Part shown: positions 25,777 through 33,741 of the stretch, piece by piece | Layout: each line of letters begins with the position of its first letter | How positions within the stretch are numbered: the first letter of the stretch is position 1 | Assembly: GCA_017621225.1 (NCBI GenBank) | Contig: JAGATN010000032.1 | Location: 1 to 52,119 of the forward strand | Reading direction: 5' to 3' | DNA from: Muribaculaceae bacterium | GTDB taxonomy: Bacteria; Bacteroidota; Bacteroidia; Bacteroidales; Muribaculaceae | DNA length: 52,119 nt | Program-made: the position numbers and the translations under genes | Notes under the pieces: generated by a model | The model's database searches: none | What the model was told of the DNA's origin: nothing | Seen by the model: the letters and a program-made list of their open reading frames with translations, nothing else

Positions 25777-27324
25777 ATGCCAGAAGCAAATTCACGACGA
25801 AAAAAGCCGGAACATACTCCGCTATACGATTTTGGCGGCCGACAGCAACCCCGCGACACAGACCTTGAAGAAGCCGTGCTCGGAGCTTTGATGCTTGAAA
25901 AGGATGCCTATACTACCGTTTGCGACATCCTTAAGCCTGAATGCTTTTACGAACCGGCCAACCGTAAGATATATGAGGCCATACAGCATCTGGGCGCTTC
26001 GCAGCAGCCCATCGACATGCTTACGGTGACCGAGCAGTTGCGTCTGAACGGCACTCTCGACGAGGTGGGAGGCCCGGTGGTGATTTCGGAGCTTACTTCG
26101 CGAGTGGCTTCGGGGGCACACGTCGAATACCACGCCCGAATAGTGGCTCAGAAATATCTCGCGCGCGAACTCATCACTTTCGCCTCGGAGATAGAGAAGA
26201 AGGCGTTCGACGAGAGCAACGACGTTGACGATTTGCTTCAAGAAGCGGAAGGGCGACTGTTTGAAATTTCGCAACGCAATGTGAAAAAAGATGTCACGCA
26301 GATCGACCCCGTGATAGGCCAGGCCATAGAGCAGATACAATCGGCGGCCAACAGGACGTCGGGATTGAGCGGCCTCGAATCGGGCTTCCACGAGCTTGAC
26401 AAACTGACGTCGGGCTGGCAGAATTCTGATTTGATCATCATCGCCGCGCGCCCTGCAATGGGTAAGACGGCTTTCGTTCTGTCGATGGCCAAGAACATGG
26501 CGGTGAACTATAACACCCCGGTTGCCATATTCTCGCTCGAAATGTCGAACCTTCAATTGGTGAACCGTCTAATAAGTAATGTGTGCGAGCTTGAAAGCGA
26601 AAAGATAAAGAGCGGCCAGTTGTCGACGCTTGAGTGGCATCAGCTCATGGCACGCATAAAGCATCTTTACGGAGCACATTTGTTTATTGACGACACTCCG
26701 TCGCTCTCGATATTCGAACTGCGCACCAAGGCGCGCCGATTGGTACGCGAACATCATGTGAAGTTCATAATAATCGACTATTTGCAGCTGATGAATGCTT
26801 CAGGCATGAAATTTGGCAGTCGCGAGCAGGAGGTGAGTATGATATCGCGATCGCTCAAGCAGCTTGCCAAGGAGCTCAACATACCCATCGTGGCATTGTC
26901 GCAGCTCAACCGAAGCGTGGAGTCGCGTGGCGACAGCAAAGATGGCAAGCGTCCGCAGCTGTCGGACTTGCGCGAGAGTGGTGCCATAGAGCAGGATGCC
27001 GACATAGTATGCTTCATACACCGTCCGGAGTATTATTACAGATCGGATACCGATGCTTCGGGCAACGACATCAGGGGATTGGCCGAATTCATAGTGGCCA
27101 AGCATCGAAGCGGTCGCGTAGATGACGTGAAGATGCGTTTCAAGGCAAAGTTTGCCCGCTTCGAGAATTGGGAAGGTGGCGACGAGGATGCCGACATGGC
27201 ATCGGTGGAATCGCGTCTCAACTCCGAAATGTCGGACCTCGGTGATGGCGCTCCGTCGCCGCTCAATGGCGGTACGGCCGACTTCCTGTCGGAGGGTAAT
27301 GGCGATGACGCTCCTCCGTTTTGA
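25777..27324 (+). CDS. dnaB: Replicative DNA helicase
   Basis: A 515-residue DnaB. The N-terminal domain (about residues 25-130) binds primase; the RecA-like motor follows. AARPAMGKTAF (223-233) is Walker A and IIIDYLQLM is Walker B. SQLNRSVESR is the arginine-finger region. The extended C-terminus (about 470-515) is Asp/Gly/Ser-rich and probably disordered. No intein is present. It hexamerises around the lagging strand and unwinds DNA at the fork. Confidence 0.97.
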   Translation: MPEANSRRKKPEHTPLYDFGGRQQPRDTDLEEAVLGALMLEKDAYTTVCDILKPECFYEPANRKIYEAIQHLGASQQPIDMLTVTEQLRLNGTLDEVGGPVVISELTSRVASGAHVEYHARIVAQKYLARELITFASEIEKKAFDESNDVDDLLQEAEGRLFEISQRNVKKDVTQIDPVIGQAIEQIQSAANRTSGLSGLESGFHELDKLTSGWQNSDLIIIAARPAMGKTAFVLSMAKNMAVNYNTPVAIFSLEMSNLQLVNRLISNVCELESEKIKSGQLSTLEWHQLMARIKHLYGAHLFIDDTPSLSIFELRTKARRLVREHHVKFIIIDYLQLMNASGMKFGSREQEVSMISRSLKQLAKELNIPIVALSQLNRSVESRGDSKDGKRPQLSDLRESGAIEQDADIVCFIHRPEYYYRSDTDASGNDIRGLAEFIVAKHRSGRVDDVKMRFKAKFARFENWEGGDEDADMASVESRLNSEMSDLGDGAPSPLNGGTADFLSEGNGDDAPPF

Positions 27325-27503
27325 TGTCGGGTAAAGAACGGGTAAGAAGAAAATTTTCGACGCGATTGCGCTGACAGTCAGTGTGGTATCGTGTCGTAGT
27401 GGTGCGTCGTCCGAAAAAACATAATCATTTTTGCCTTTTTTCAAACCTTTTTGGGTGACATGTTGTTAGAAGTATAAAATCAACATAAACCCAACTATTT
27501 TTT

Positions 27504-28562
27504 ATGAAAAAAGCATTTTTAATGATTACCCTCTTACTCGGATGTATGACGGTTTTCGCACAGAAGATTGACAAGAACGAAGCTAAGCAGCTTAAAGCTT
27601 TTTTGTCTCAAACATCAGAAAAAGGCGGCACAAACGCCCAGGCTCTTAAGGTTCACGACCTCAACTCACTTGCTTCAGTAGAAGGCTTGACAATAGTAAA
27701 CGGACATGTTACGGCCATCGAATGGAAGGATAAACATCTTGCCGGCGATTTGGATCTTTCGGGTTTCCCGATGCTTACCAAAGTCGACGTATCACGAAAT
27801 AAACTCGAATCACTCTCAGTAGCCAACAATGTTGCTTTGACTGAATTTAATGCAGGTCGAAACGCTCTTAGGTCGGTCGATTTTTCGGGTTGTACTTCGC
27901 TGACCAAGGTGGCAATTTACAGAAATCGTTTGTCGGACATTTCGCTTACAAACGTTCCGATGCTGAAGAATCTTAACGTATCGAACAACTTGTTCGTAGA
28001 ACTCAATGTGGCTAATTCGGGTACCCTTGAAAGCCTTAACTGCCAGGGTAACCATCTTGAATCACTTACAGTAACCGGATGTAAGGCTCTTAAGAATCTG
28101 TATTGCGGCTACAACAAGCTGACCGAACTTAATCTCACCGGGGTTGAGAATCTTACCAACCTCAATGTTGACGATAATGAAATCACCGGCATGGTGGTTA
28201 GCGGATTGCCTTCGCTGAGCACATTTATTTGCAGCGACAACCATATGGTAACTCTTGGCGTTCGTGATTGCAAGGTGCTTCTTGACCTCGTATGCTCTTA
28301 CAACGACCTTACCACGCTCGACGTTTCGAATTGCCCGCAGCTGATATTTGTCGATTGCTCTTACAATGACTTGACTACTCTCGATTTGTCGAATCAGACA
28401 TTCTTGCAGCGAGTTCTTTGCAACAACAATCAGCTTACCACGCTCGACCTCTCGTTTGACAACGCTCTTGGTTACGTAAACTGCCGTTACAATCAGATCT
28501 CCGATCTTCGTACGATGGCTTGTCCTAACCTGAGAATGATTGCCTGCCAGTGGACTTACTAA
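27504..28562 (+). CDS. Secreted leucine-rich-repeat protein
   Basis: A 352-residue protein with signal peptide MKKAFLMITLLLGCMTVFAQ. After a short helical part come about 12 leucine-rich repeats of 21 residues, best seen near the end: LTTLDVSNCPQLIFVDCSYND, then LTTLDLSNQTFLQRVLCNNNQ. The Cys ahead of the Asn at each turn is a regular ladder feature. The fold is a curved solenoid used for protein or glycan binding. There is no sortase, lipobox or type 9 secretion tail, so it is likely periplasmic or released. It ends at a strong terminator. The 179-base gap after dnaB holds only a weak hairpin near 27370. Confidence 0.87.
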   Translation: MKKAFLMITLLLGCMTVFAQKIDKNEAKQLKAFLSQTSEKGGTNAQALKVHDLNSLASVEGLTIVNGHVTAIEWKDKHLAGDLDLSGFPMLTKVDVSRNKLESLSVANNVALTEFNAGRNALRSVDFSGCTSLTKVAIYRNRLSDISLTNVPMLKNLNVSNNLFVELNVANSGTLESLNCQGNHLESLTVTGCKALKNLYCGYNKLTELNLTGVENLTNLNVDDNEITGMVVSGLPSLSTFICSDNHMVTLGVRDCKVLLDLVCSYNDLTTLDVSNCPQLIFVDCSYNDLTTLDLSNQTFLQRVLCNNNQLTTLDLSFDNALGYVNCRYNQISDLRTMACPNLRMIACQWTY

Positions 28563-28594
28563 TAACGATTTACACTAATCCTACTAAATAAAAG

Positions 28595-28628
28595 TCGGGG
28601 CTGCGTTTTGCGCAGCCCCGATTTTTGT
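28595..28628 (+). terminator. Terminator of the leucine-rich-repeat gene
   Basis: TCGGGGCTGCG and CGCAGCCCCGA form an 11-bp GC-rich stem around a TTTTG loop, followed by TTTTTG. Confidence 0.9.
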
Positions 28629-28717
28629 TTATGTGTCTTTGGTCGGTGATGTTGGCTAATTTGGCGTCGGGTTGTGAAAATGTAGGGCATTGGGTTGATG
28701 GTTTGAGATTTATGACA

Positions 28718-28725
28718 TATATTTG
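28718..28725 (+). promoter_or_regulatory. Promoter -7 element for the 28761-29886 operon
   Basis: TATATTTG followed by C matches TAnnTTTG, 35 bases before the ATG at 28761. The TTG-rich sequence at 28690-28705 may serve as the -33 region, though the spacing is not ideal. Confidence 0.55.
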
Positions 28726-28760
28726 CAGTATTATATAAAAATGCATAACAGATACTTACT

Positions 28761-29237
28761 ATGAAGCGGAAGGTGAATTTAAGCACTTATTCAATGATTG
28801 TGTCAGGGATTGGCTTGATAGTGCTGCTTGTGGCGCTATATTATTCGAATGATATATGGAGCATATCGCTCATAAGCGCGGTGTTGGTGCTGTTGTGTGC
28901 TTCGGCTTTGTTTTATATGCCGCTGTCAGTCAGCGTCGACGACGAATATCTATGTGTAAACAGGTCGCTGCGAGTTAAGTGCATACCACTCTCCGAGATA
29001 AGCTCCATAACATTGATGCAACCCACCATGGCCGAGCGGCGCATCATAGGAAGCGGCGGATGGTTTGGTTATTGGGGTTGGTTTAGAGAGAGTTCCATCG
29101 GCAAATATTTTGCTTATTACGGCAAAGCGTCAGACTGCTTTTTGGTGAAGTTGAAGAATGGTTGCCAGTACGTGCTCGGTTGTGAAAATCCTGACGACAT
29201 AGTTAGCCGCGTGTCGTCAATGATAGGTCAAAAATGA
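28761..29237 (+). CDS. Membrane protein with PH-like domain
   Basis: A 158-residue protein with two adjacent N-terminal membrane helices (about residues 11-29 and 34-52). A soluble part follows that reads like a bacterial PH domain: LSVSVDDEYLCVNRSLR, IPLSEISSITLMQP and, later, CFLVKLKNGCQYVLGCENPD. The aromatic stretch GGWFGYWGWFRESSIGKYFAYY is conspicuous. Bacterial PH-domain membrane proteins are of mostly unknown function. The stop is one base from the next start, so the pair is translated together. Confidence 0.8.
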   Translation: MKRKVNLSTYSMIVSGIGLIVLLVALYYSNDIWSISLISAVLVLLCASALFYMPLSVSVDDEYLCVNRSLRVKCIPLSEISSITLMQPTMAERRIIGSGGWFGYWGWFRESSIGKYFAYYGKASDCFLVKLKNGCQYVLGCENPDDIVSRVSSMIGQK

Positions 29238-29238
29238 T

Positions 29239-29886
29239 ATGGGCAATCGTTTGATTTTTAGCTTGGTTGCAGCCTTGATGCTGATTCCGGCGCAATTATC
29301 GGCTTCTGACGATGATTGCAACCGAATTTCGCTGAATGGCACTCTAACGTCGTCAGATTCATACTCGTTGGACGTGGCATATCACTATATGATTTGCCGA
29401 TATGTGGGTATCGGAGGCTCATTTGGATATTGGTCGAATTATTATGAAGATGGCTGGGCTTCAGGACGCAACTGGAACATAGACGATGATGATAACAAAC
29501 CGTCAAACTACTATCTGCGTCCCTCGATGATATTTAAATCGCCGGGAGTGCGGTGTCGTGATACTTATTGGTCGATATACGTAGAGCCGGGATTGATGCT
29601 TAATGTTCCGTATCAGAGAGTCTGTATCGAATCGTTCCCCAATTGGCATGAAACCCAATATCATTACATAAGTACCACTAAGGGGCAATGGTTTGCTACC
29701 GATTTGCGCATAGGCATTTGCCTGAATTGCGGTCCCTTTGGTTTAAGTGCCGGATATATGGTGTCGAATCTCGACATATACAGCCAGTACAGGCATTTGT
29801 CTTATAGGGGAGTGTCGTTCAAAAACTTCTATCCCGAAAAGCCGGTTATGCGGGGCGCATACCTTTCGTTGTTTTGTAAATTCTAA
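29239..29886 (+). CDS. Exported protein, probable outer-membrane beta-barrel
   Basis: A 215-residue protein with signal peptide MGNRLIFSLVAALMLIPAQLSA. The mature part alternates aromatic and glycine residues (YVGIGGSFGYWSNYYEDGW, FGLSAGYMVSNLDIY) and ends in FCKF, a terminal Phe as in outer-membrane proteins. An 8-strand barrel of the OmpW/OmpX size is plausible. It contains six Cys, unusual for such barrels. No family is recognised with certainty. Cotranscribed with the PH-like protein. Confidence 0.72.
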   Translation: MGNRLIFSLVAALMLIPAQLSASDDDCNRISLNGTLTSSDSYSLDVAYHYMICRYVGIGGSFGYWSNYYEDGWASGRNWNIDDDDNKPSNYYLRPSMIFKSPGVRCRDTYWSIYVEPGLMLNVPYQRVCIESFPNWHETQYHYISTTKGQWFATDLRIGICLNCGPFGLSAGYMVSNLDIYSQYRHLSYRGVSFKNFYPEKPVMRGAYLSLFCKF

Positions 29887-29962
29887 CGCGGTTTCGCTCG
29901 GACTGCGAACATGGCCGTACGCCCGGTCGCAATCATTTTTTTGAAAAATTATTCCTGAAAAA

Positions 29963-29994
29963 TTTGGTTTATAAAATAAACCGATTTATCTTTG
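29963..29994 (+). promoter_or_regulatory. Promoter with overlapping palindromic operator (O1)
   Basis: TTTG (29963-29966) and TATCTTTG (29987-29994) are spaced 20 bases, a strong Bacteroidetes promoter. The perfect palindrome GGTTTATAAAATAAACC (29966-29982, 7-bp arms around AAA) fills the spacer. A protein bound there would block polymerase. Confidence 0.7.
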
Positions 29995-30002
29995 CGGTGG
30001 AT

Positions 30003-30033
30003 AAAGGGCGGAAACGCGCGACCGCTCTTTTTT
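30003..30033 (+). terminator. Hairpin with T6 run between promoter and operon: attenuator or upstream terminator
   Basis: AAAGGGCGG (30003-30011) and CCGCTCTTT (30022-30030) form a 9-bp stem with one G-T pair, followed by a T6 run (30028-30033). If transcription starts near 30000 this hairpin would form at the very 5' end. It could equally terminate readthrough from the operon ending at 29886. Confidence 0.6.
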
Positions 30034-30044
30034 CAGAGTCATAT

Positions 30045-30061
30045 GGTTTATAAAATAAACC
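30045..30061 (+). promoter_or_regulatory. Second copy of the palindromic operator (O2)
   Basis: GGTTTATAAAATAAACC is repeated exactly, 79 bases downstream of O1, preceded by T as in the first copy. It lies 28 bases before the ATG at 30090. The winged-helix protein encoded at 30713 is the likely binder. Confidence 0.65.
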
Positions 30062-30089
30062 AATTTAAAAATCTTCAAAATTAAACGAT

Positions 30090-30710
30090 ATGGAAGACAA
30101 AAAACTTACCGAAAAAGAAAGTCTCGAAGTGATAACTTCGATGATAGCCCGCACCAAACAGCGTTACATAGGCGATGGCCGCATCATGCTGATGTGGGGT
30201 TATCTTGTGGCCGTAGTAACGATTCTCGTATGGGGGATGCTTGCAACCACGCACCAACACGTCTGGAACTTCCTGTGGTTTGCGATTCCGCTCGTTGGGG
30301 TTCCCGTCAGTGCCATTATGGCGAATAAGCAGCAGCGGCAGAAGGGCGTAAAGACATTTTACGACAAAGTGACGTCGCAATTGTGGACTATCGCCAGCCT
30401 GTCAGAGATTGTAGTTACAATGGCTTGCATAGCGGTTCAATATTTCACGGGGGCGAGCTGTTGGAGCGCAATGTTGATCTACACATTGATCGCAATGCCC
30501 ATTGCCGAAATCGCCCAGGGGCTTCTCATTAAAGAGAAAAGCCTTACGGTCGGAGGCGTGATTGGGCTTCTCGTGGGCATCGTTACCGTTTGCTGCGTAG
30601 CCGGAGGCATCAAGCTTTATGCCAACTGGTATATGCCGCTGTTTATCTTTGCGTTTGTGGCCATGATGGTAGTGCCGGGCCATATTCTCAACCATAAAGC
30701 ACGTAAATAG
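30090..30710 (+). CDS. Polytopic membrane protein paired with a winged-helix regulator
   Basis: A 206-residue protein. A charged N-terminus (EDKKLTEKESLEVITSMI) precedes about six membrane helices: two near residues 35-80, two at about 102-146, and two at about 153-202. There are no binding motifs. It has no signal peptide and no enzyme signature. The regulator gene starts 2 bases after its stop, so the two are made together. Such membrane-protein/regulator pairs recur in Bacteroidetes; the protein may sense a membrane-active signal. Function unknown. Confidence 0.78.
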   Translation: MEDKKLTEKESLEVITSMIARTKQRYIGDGRIMLMWGYLVAVVTILVWGMLATTHQHVWNFLWFAIPLVGVPVSAIMANKQQRQKGVKTFYDKVTSQLWTIASLSEIVVTMACIAVQYFTGASCWSAMLIYTLIAMPIAEIAQGLLIKEKSLTVGGVIGLLVGIVTVCCVAGGIKLYANWYMPLFIFAFVAMMVVPGHILNHKARK

Positions 30711-30712
30711 AC

Positions 30713-30994
30713 ATGAAAGAATTGAATCCGCTTCTGCATTCGCAACTCCGGCTTGCCGTTATGTCAATTCTGATGAATGTAGAAGAAGCTGATTTTGTTT
30801 ATCTCAAAGAGAAAACCGAATCGACCGCCGGAAACCTCAGCGTTCAGCTCGACAAACTCTCGTCAGCGGGTTATATCGTCGTCGACAAAGGGTTTGTCGG
30901 AAAGAAAACCCGAACGGTTTGTCGCGTTACGGAGCAGGGGAGAGACGCCTTCGAAGAATATGTGGAGGCGTTGAAAAGCTATCTGAATATCTGA
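30713..30994 (+). CDS. Winged-helix transcriptional regulator
   Basis: A 93-residue single-domain DNA-binding protein. LRLAVMSILMNVEEADFVYL is the start of the winged helix, TESTAGNLSVQLDKLSSAGY the recognition helix, and FVGKKTRTVCRVTEQGRDAF the wing. It resembles HTH_34/MarR-type small regulators that bind palindromes as dimers. Two identical 17-bp palindromes upstream of its own operon make autorepression likely. It has no ligand-binding domain, so the signal may come through the membrane protein or a small effector at the dimer interface. Confidence 0.88.
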   Translation: MKELNPLLHSQLRLAVMSILMNVEEADFVYLKEKTESTAGNLSVQLDKLSSAGYIVVDKGFVGKKTRTVCRVTEQGRDAFEEYVEALKSYLNI

Positions 30995-31049
30995 CCATGG
31001 CGCCTTCGTAACACGCTGATTCCGTAGCTATAACATTGAAAAGGAAAAG

Positions 31050-31076
31050 AGCGGTCTTAGGGCCGCTATTTTTCTT
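31050..31076 (+). terminator. Terminator of the membrane-protein/regulator operon
   Basis: AGCGGTC (31050-31056) and GGCCGCT (31061-31067) form a 7-bp stem with one G-T pair around TTAG, followed by ATTTTTCTT. It is 56 bases after the regulator stop. Confidence 0.75.
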
Positions 31077-31195
31077 AATGTATGAGTGGAAGTGCAAATT
31101 ACATTATACGTTTGTTAACGTTTGATTAGACGACAATTAAAAAACTGTGAAAAAACTATTCGTGAAAACTATTCGATGGAATGACGTGTTAAAAT

Positions 31196-31226
31196 TTTGT
31201 GGAATCCAAATTTTTTACTATATTTG
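31196..31226 (+). promoter_or_regulatory. Strong promoter for a candidate small RNA
   Basis: TTTG (31196-31199) and TATATTTG (31219-31226) are separated by 19 bases, an excellent sigma-AB promoter. No open reading frame follows within 100 bases. Confidence 0.75.
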
Positions 31227-31232
31227 TATCCA

Positions 31233-31338
31233 CAAAGGGTAGTTTCCCCTTGAAAGAAATACTTCGAGTGCGTAAGCAACGATTTTAGGGATCGGTTTCG
31301 CCCGGTCGGGAAGAGCAGTCGCAAGGCCGCTCTTTTTT
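31233..31338 (+). ncRNA. Candidate small RNA, about 105 nt
   Basis: The promoter at 31196-31226 should start transcription near 31233, and a terminator ends it near 31338. In between I see no coding frame. Possible stems in order are: AAGGG/CCCTT at the 5' end; a small CG/CG stem around GTAAGCA (31264-31281); GATCGG (31290-31295) with CCGGTC (31302-31307); and the terminator AGAGC (31312-31316) with GCTCT (31329-31333) and T6. It lies between a regulator operon and a decayed gene. A 6S-like or antisense regulator is possible; no family can be assigned. Confidence 0.5.
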
Positions 31339-31340
31339 AT

Positions 31341-31940
31341 TTAATGCGGTATTGCTTTCTGCCCCAACAACACTCCGTTGTCTTGGAAAATATTGTGCTT
31401 TACAGCTTCGTATGATGGATTATGCCTTTCGGGGTGAAGCAGATGGATGGTAACAGGGTATGCTATCAAGTCTGCTATCTGCAATCCGATGATGTTGTCT
31501 TTCTTGTTATTGAAACCAAAATCCCTGATTCTTGCCTTTAATCGATCGGGTGCCACCCATTTTGTGCCACGGTTACGCAGACCGTTGTAATAGTTGAGGA
31601 GTTTGTTATCTTCTTTCTTACCTCGTCGTTCCACAACAATGGATATTTCTGGTAGCGCATCATCCTTGATTTCATTGTCAACGCAGAAGATGCTTCTTTC
31701 AATCAAATATGACAAAGACAAACCATATACGTCGTCTTCCTCGCCTCGAACACCGAATTTTCTAAGCTGCTCTTTGAGAATCGTGCAGCTTACAATGACA
31801 TATGCACCATTCCGGCTCAAAATTTTCTCGATGCCTTCAAAGAATCACACTCTTAAAGCCTCGTCTGCAAGAACCGAGAAAGAACCTCTCCATTTGCGAA
31901 TGTCAACGGAATGGATAACGACATCCTTTGTGCCGAATAT
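31341..31940 (-). pseudogene. Decayed DUF3800 gene
   Basis: The reading frame on the minus strand from about 31940 to the TAA at 31341-31343 encodes a DUF3800-like protein (GTKDVVIHSVDIRKWRGSFS, later VVERRGKKEDNKLLNYYNGL and DIIGLQIADLIAYPVTIHLL approximately). An in-frame TGA at 31845-31847 interrupts it after ADEALRV. The N-terminal part, with the usual DESG start, is missing: a TAA at 31941-31943 lies immediately upstream and then comes the tRNA terminator. DUF3800 genes are often mobile. Loss of both the start and an internal stop makes function very unlikely. Confidence 0.8.
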
Positions 31941-31950
31941 TTACCGGGTG

Positions 31951-31992
31951 AAAAAAGAAAGAGCTGAATCGATGTGACTTAGCTCTTTCTTT
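31951..31992 (-). terminator. Terminator of tRNA-Gln
   Basis: AAAGAAAGAGCT (31954-31965) and AGCTCTTTCTTT (31981-31992) form a perfect 12-bp stem around a 15-base loop. On the minus strand the distal arm ends in a T-rich run. It is 4 bases after the tRNA. Confidence 0.85.
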
Positions 31993-31995
31993 GCG

Positions 31996-32066
31996 TTGCC
32001 TTGGAAGGATTCGAACCCTCACAGGCGGAACCAGAATCCGACGTGCTACCATTACACCACAAGGCA
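31996..32066 (-). tRNA. tRNA-Gln(CUG)
   Basis: On the minus strand TGCCTTG pairs with CAAGGCA, with A as discriminator. The D arm is TGTAATGGTAGCA, the T arm GAGGGTTCGAATCCTTC. The anticodon loop reads TTCTGGT, giving CTG for CAG codons. The U1-A72 pair is typical of glutamine tRNA. CCA is not encoded. Length 71 bases. Confidence 0.93.
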
Positions 32067-32084
32067 GTGTGGTTTTAACGAGTG

Positions 32085-32116
32085 CAAAGGTAGGTAGTTT
32101 TTTTTAATTGGCAAAA
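32085..32116 (-). promoter_or_regulatory. Promoter for tRNA-Gln
   Basis: On the minus strand TTTTG (32116-32112) and TACCTTTG (32092-32085) are separated by 19 bases, matching the consensus, 18 bases upstream of the tRNA. Confidence 0.75.
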
Positions 32117-32242
32117 TTTTGAGACCGTTTTTTAGCCTAATTTTTTTCGGAAGCGATGCACCGTTATGCGTTATACGGTGTAAACGTGTGAAAATCAGGC
32201 GTGCATATCGCCATATACGGGTAGTAAGAATCTTCTGACGGA

Positions 32243-33721
32243 TTATTTTTTCCAGAATCCGGGCGTGAACAATATTATTACCGTAAATAGCTCGAGTCGG
32301 CCCGTGAGCATCAGTAGCGACAATATCCACTTGCCGATGTCGGGTATTATTTCGTACGATTCGCCATAGCCCGTTACGCCGGCACCCAAACCGGTGTTGC
32401 TGACGCACGAAAATGACGAGAAGAATGCGTCGACCAACGGAATGCCGCACGCCGTGAGGACGATGCCCCCGAGCATTATTATCATCACGTATATGCAAAG
32501 AAATGCTATTACTTTTGACACTATGTCGTTTGGCACCATTTTGCCGTTTACTCTTACGCTAAGCACCGTGTTGGGGTGTATGCAGCGATATATTTCGTTG
32601 CGTGTGTTTTTTAGCAGATATATGAGTCGGTCGATTTTGGCTCCTCCGCTTGTCGAGCCTGCGCACGATCCGAAAAACATAAGCAAGAACACGAGTGCAA
32701 GTACGAAAGTGCCCCAACTTTCAAAATTGTTTACCGTTAGTCCGGTCGACGTAATGGTTGATATGATTTGAAACATCGGTTCGATGGTTATTGACTCGAT
32801 CGACTTTACTTGCCCCTGATGGCATATGGCAATGACAAACATTACGTATGTCACGAGTACTATTCTCAAGTATGATTTGAATACGTCGTTGCGCCACAGA
32901 CATTTGAAATCGCCGAAGCTTGCGCGGTACATAAGACTGAAATTTACGCCTCCGAGAAACATGAATATCGTGATTACAACTTTAACGTAGTCGGAGTTCC
33001 ACGCGCCCACGCTGTTGTCGCGAGTCGAAAATCCGCCTGTCGACATTGATGAAAACGCGTGGCAAACGCTGTCGAAAAATGACATGGGGCCAATCCAGAG
33101 CAATAGAGTTAGTATCAGGGTCAGCACGAAGTACACGCCCCATAGCCCTTTGGCGGTCTGGCTTATTCGCGGCCTTATCTTGTCGTGCGTGATACCCGTT
33201 ACTTCGGCGTTAAACATCTGCATGCCACCCGAATAGTTGAGCATCGGAAGCACTGCAAGCGTGAAAAGTATTATACCCATTCCCCCCAACCACTGCATGA
33301 GGCTTCGCCACATTAAGATGCCGTGCGACAGCGCTTCGACCGATGTCATTACCGACGCTCCGGTGGTGGTGAATCCCGACATTGCTTCAAAAAAGGCATC
33401 GCTAACCGATATCGGCTCAACGCTGAATATGAATGGTAGCATTCCGAAAATGGAAAAAAACACCCATACGAGCGCGGTGAGCAAGAACCCTTCGCGTTTT
33501 CCCATGTCGGTGCGTCGCGGATGGATGCCGAATGTCATCAAAGCTCCTGCTATGGCCGTGATCGTTATGGTCAGTGCGAAACACTTAAAGTCGGCCTCGC
33601 CATATATCAGGCAGGTGGCAAATGGTATTACCATGAATGCGCTTTCGATCATAAGAAGCCATCCTATGACCTTCAGCACCATCGGAAAGTTGATGTGGAT
33701 GTGTATATGCGGATGTAACAT
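32243..33721 (-). CDS. trkH: Trk-type potassium uptake membrane subunit
   Basis: A 492-residue K+ transporter with about ten helices in four M1-P-M2 repeats. Selectivity-filter segments are visible: GFTTTGASVM, SSMSTGGFSTRDNSV, TSTGLTVNNFESWG and CVSNTGLGAGVTGYG. It forms the pore and is gated by TrkA. It is the last gene of the operon, 20 bases after trkA. The last helix ends at FTPGFWKK. No clear terminator is seen beyond it; the gap to tRNA-Gln (176 bases) holds a hairpin near 32160-32181 without a useful T-run, plus the tRNA promoter. Confidence 0.95.
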   Translation of the reverse strand: MLHPHIHIHINFPMVLKVIGWLLMIESAFMVIPFATCLIYGEADFKCFALTITITAIAGALMTFGIHPRRTDMGKREGFLLTALVWVFFSIFGMLPFIFSVEPISVSDAFFEAMSGFTTTGASVMTSVEALSHGILMWRSLMQWLGGMGIILFTLAVLPMLNYSGGMQMFNAEVTGITHDKIRPRISQTAKGLWGVYFVLTLILTLLLWIGPMSFFDSVCHAFSSMSTGGFSTRDNSVGAWNSDYVKVVITIFMFLGGVNFSLMYRASFGDFKCLWRNDVFKSYLRIVLVTYVMFVIAICHQGQVKSIESITIEPMFQIISTITSTGLTVNNFESWGTFVLALVFLLMFFGSCAGSTSGGAKIDRLIYLLKNTRNEIYRCIHPNTVLSVRVNGKMVPNDIVSKVIAFLCIYVMIIMLGGIVLTACGIPLVDAFFSSFSCVSNTGLGAGVTGYGESYEIIPDIGKWILSLLMLTGRLELFTVIILFTPGFWKK

Positions 33722-33741
33722 ATTGACAAACGCTAAGATGG

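Noticed and set aside
31594-31977. 127-residue plus-strand frame over the DUF3800 remnant
   Set aside because: It is antisense to recognisable DUF3800 sequence and runs into the tRNA terminator. It has no domain.
32160-32181. Hairpin CACCGTTAT/TATACGGTG as trkH terminator
   Set aside because: On the minus strand it is followed by A residues rather than T residues, so it does not look like a Rho-independent terminator.
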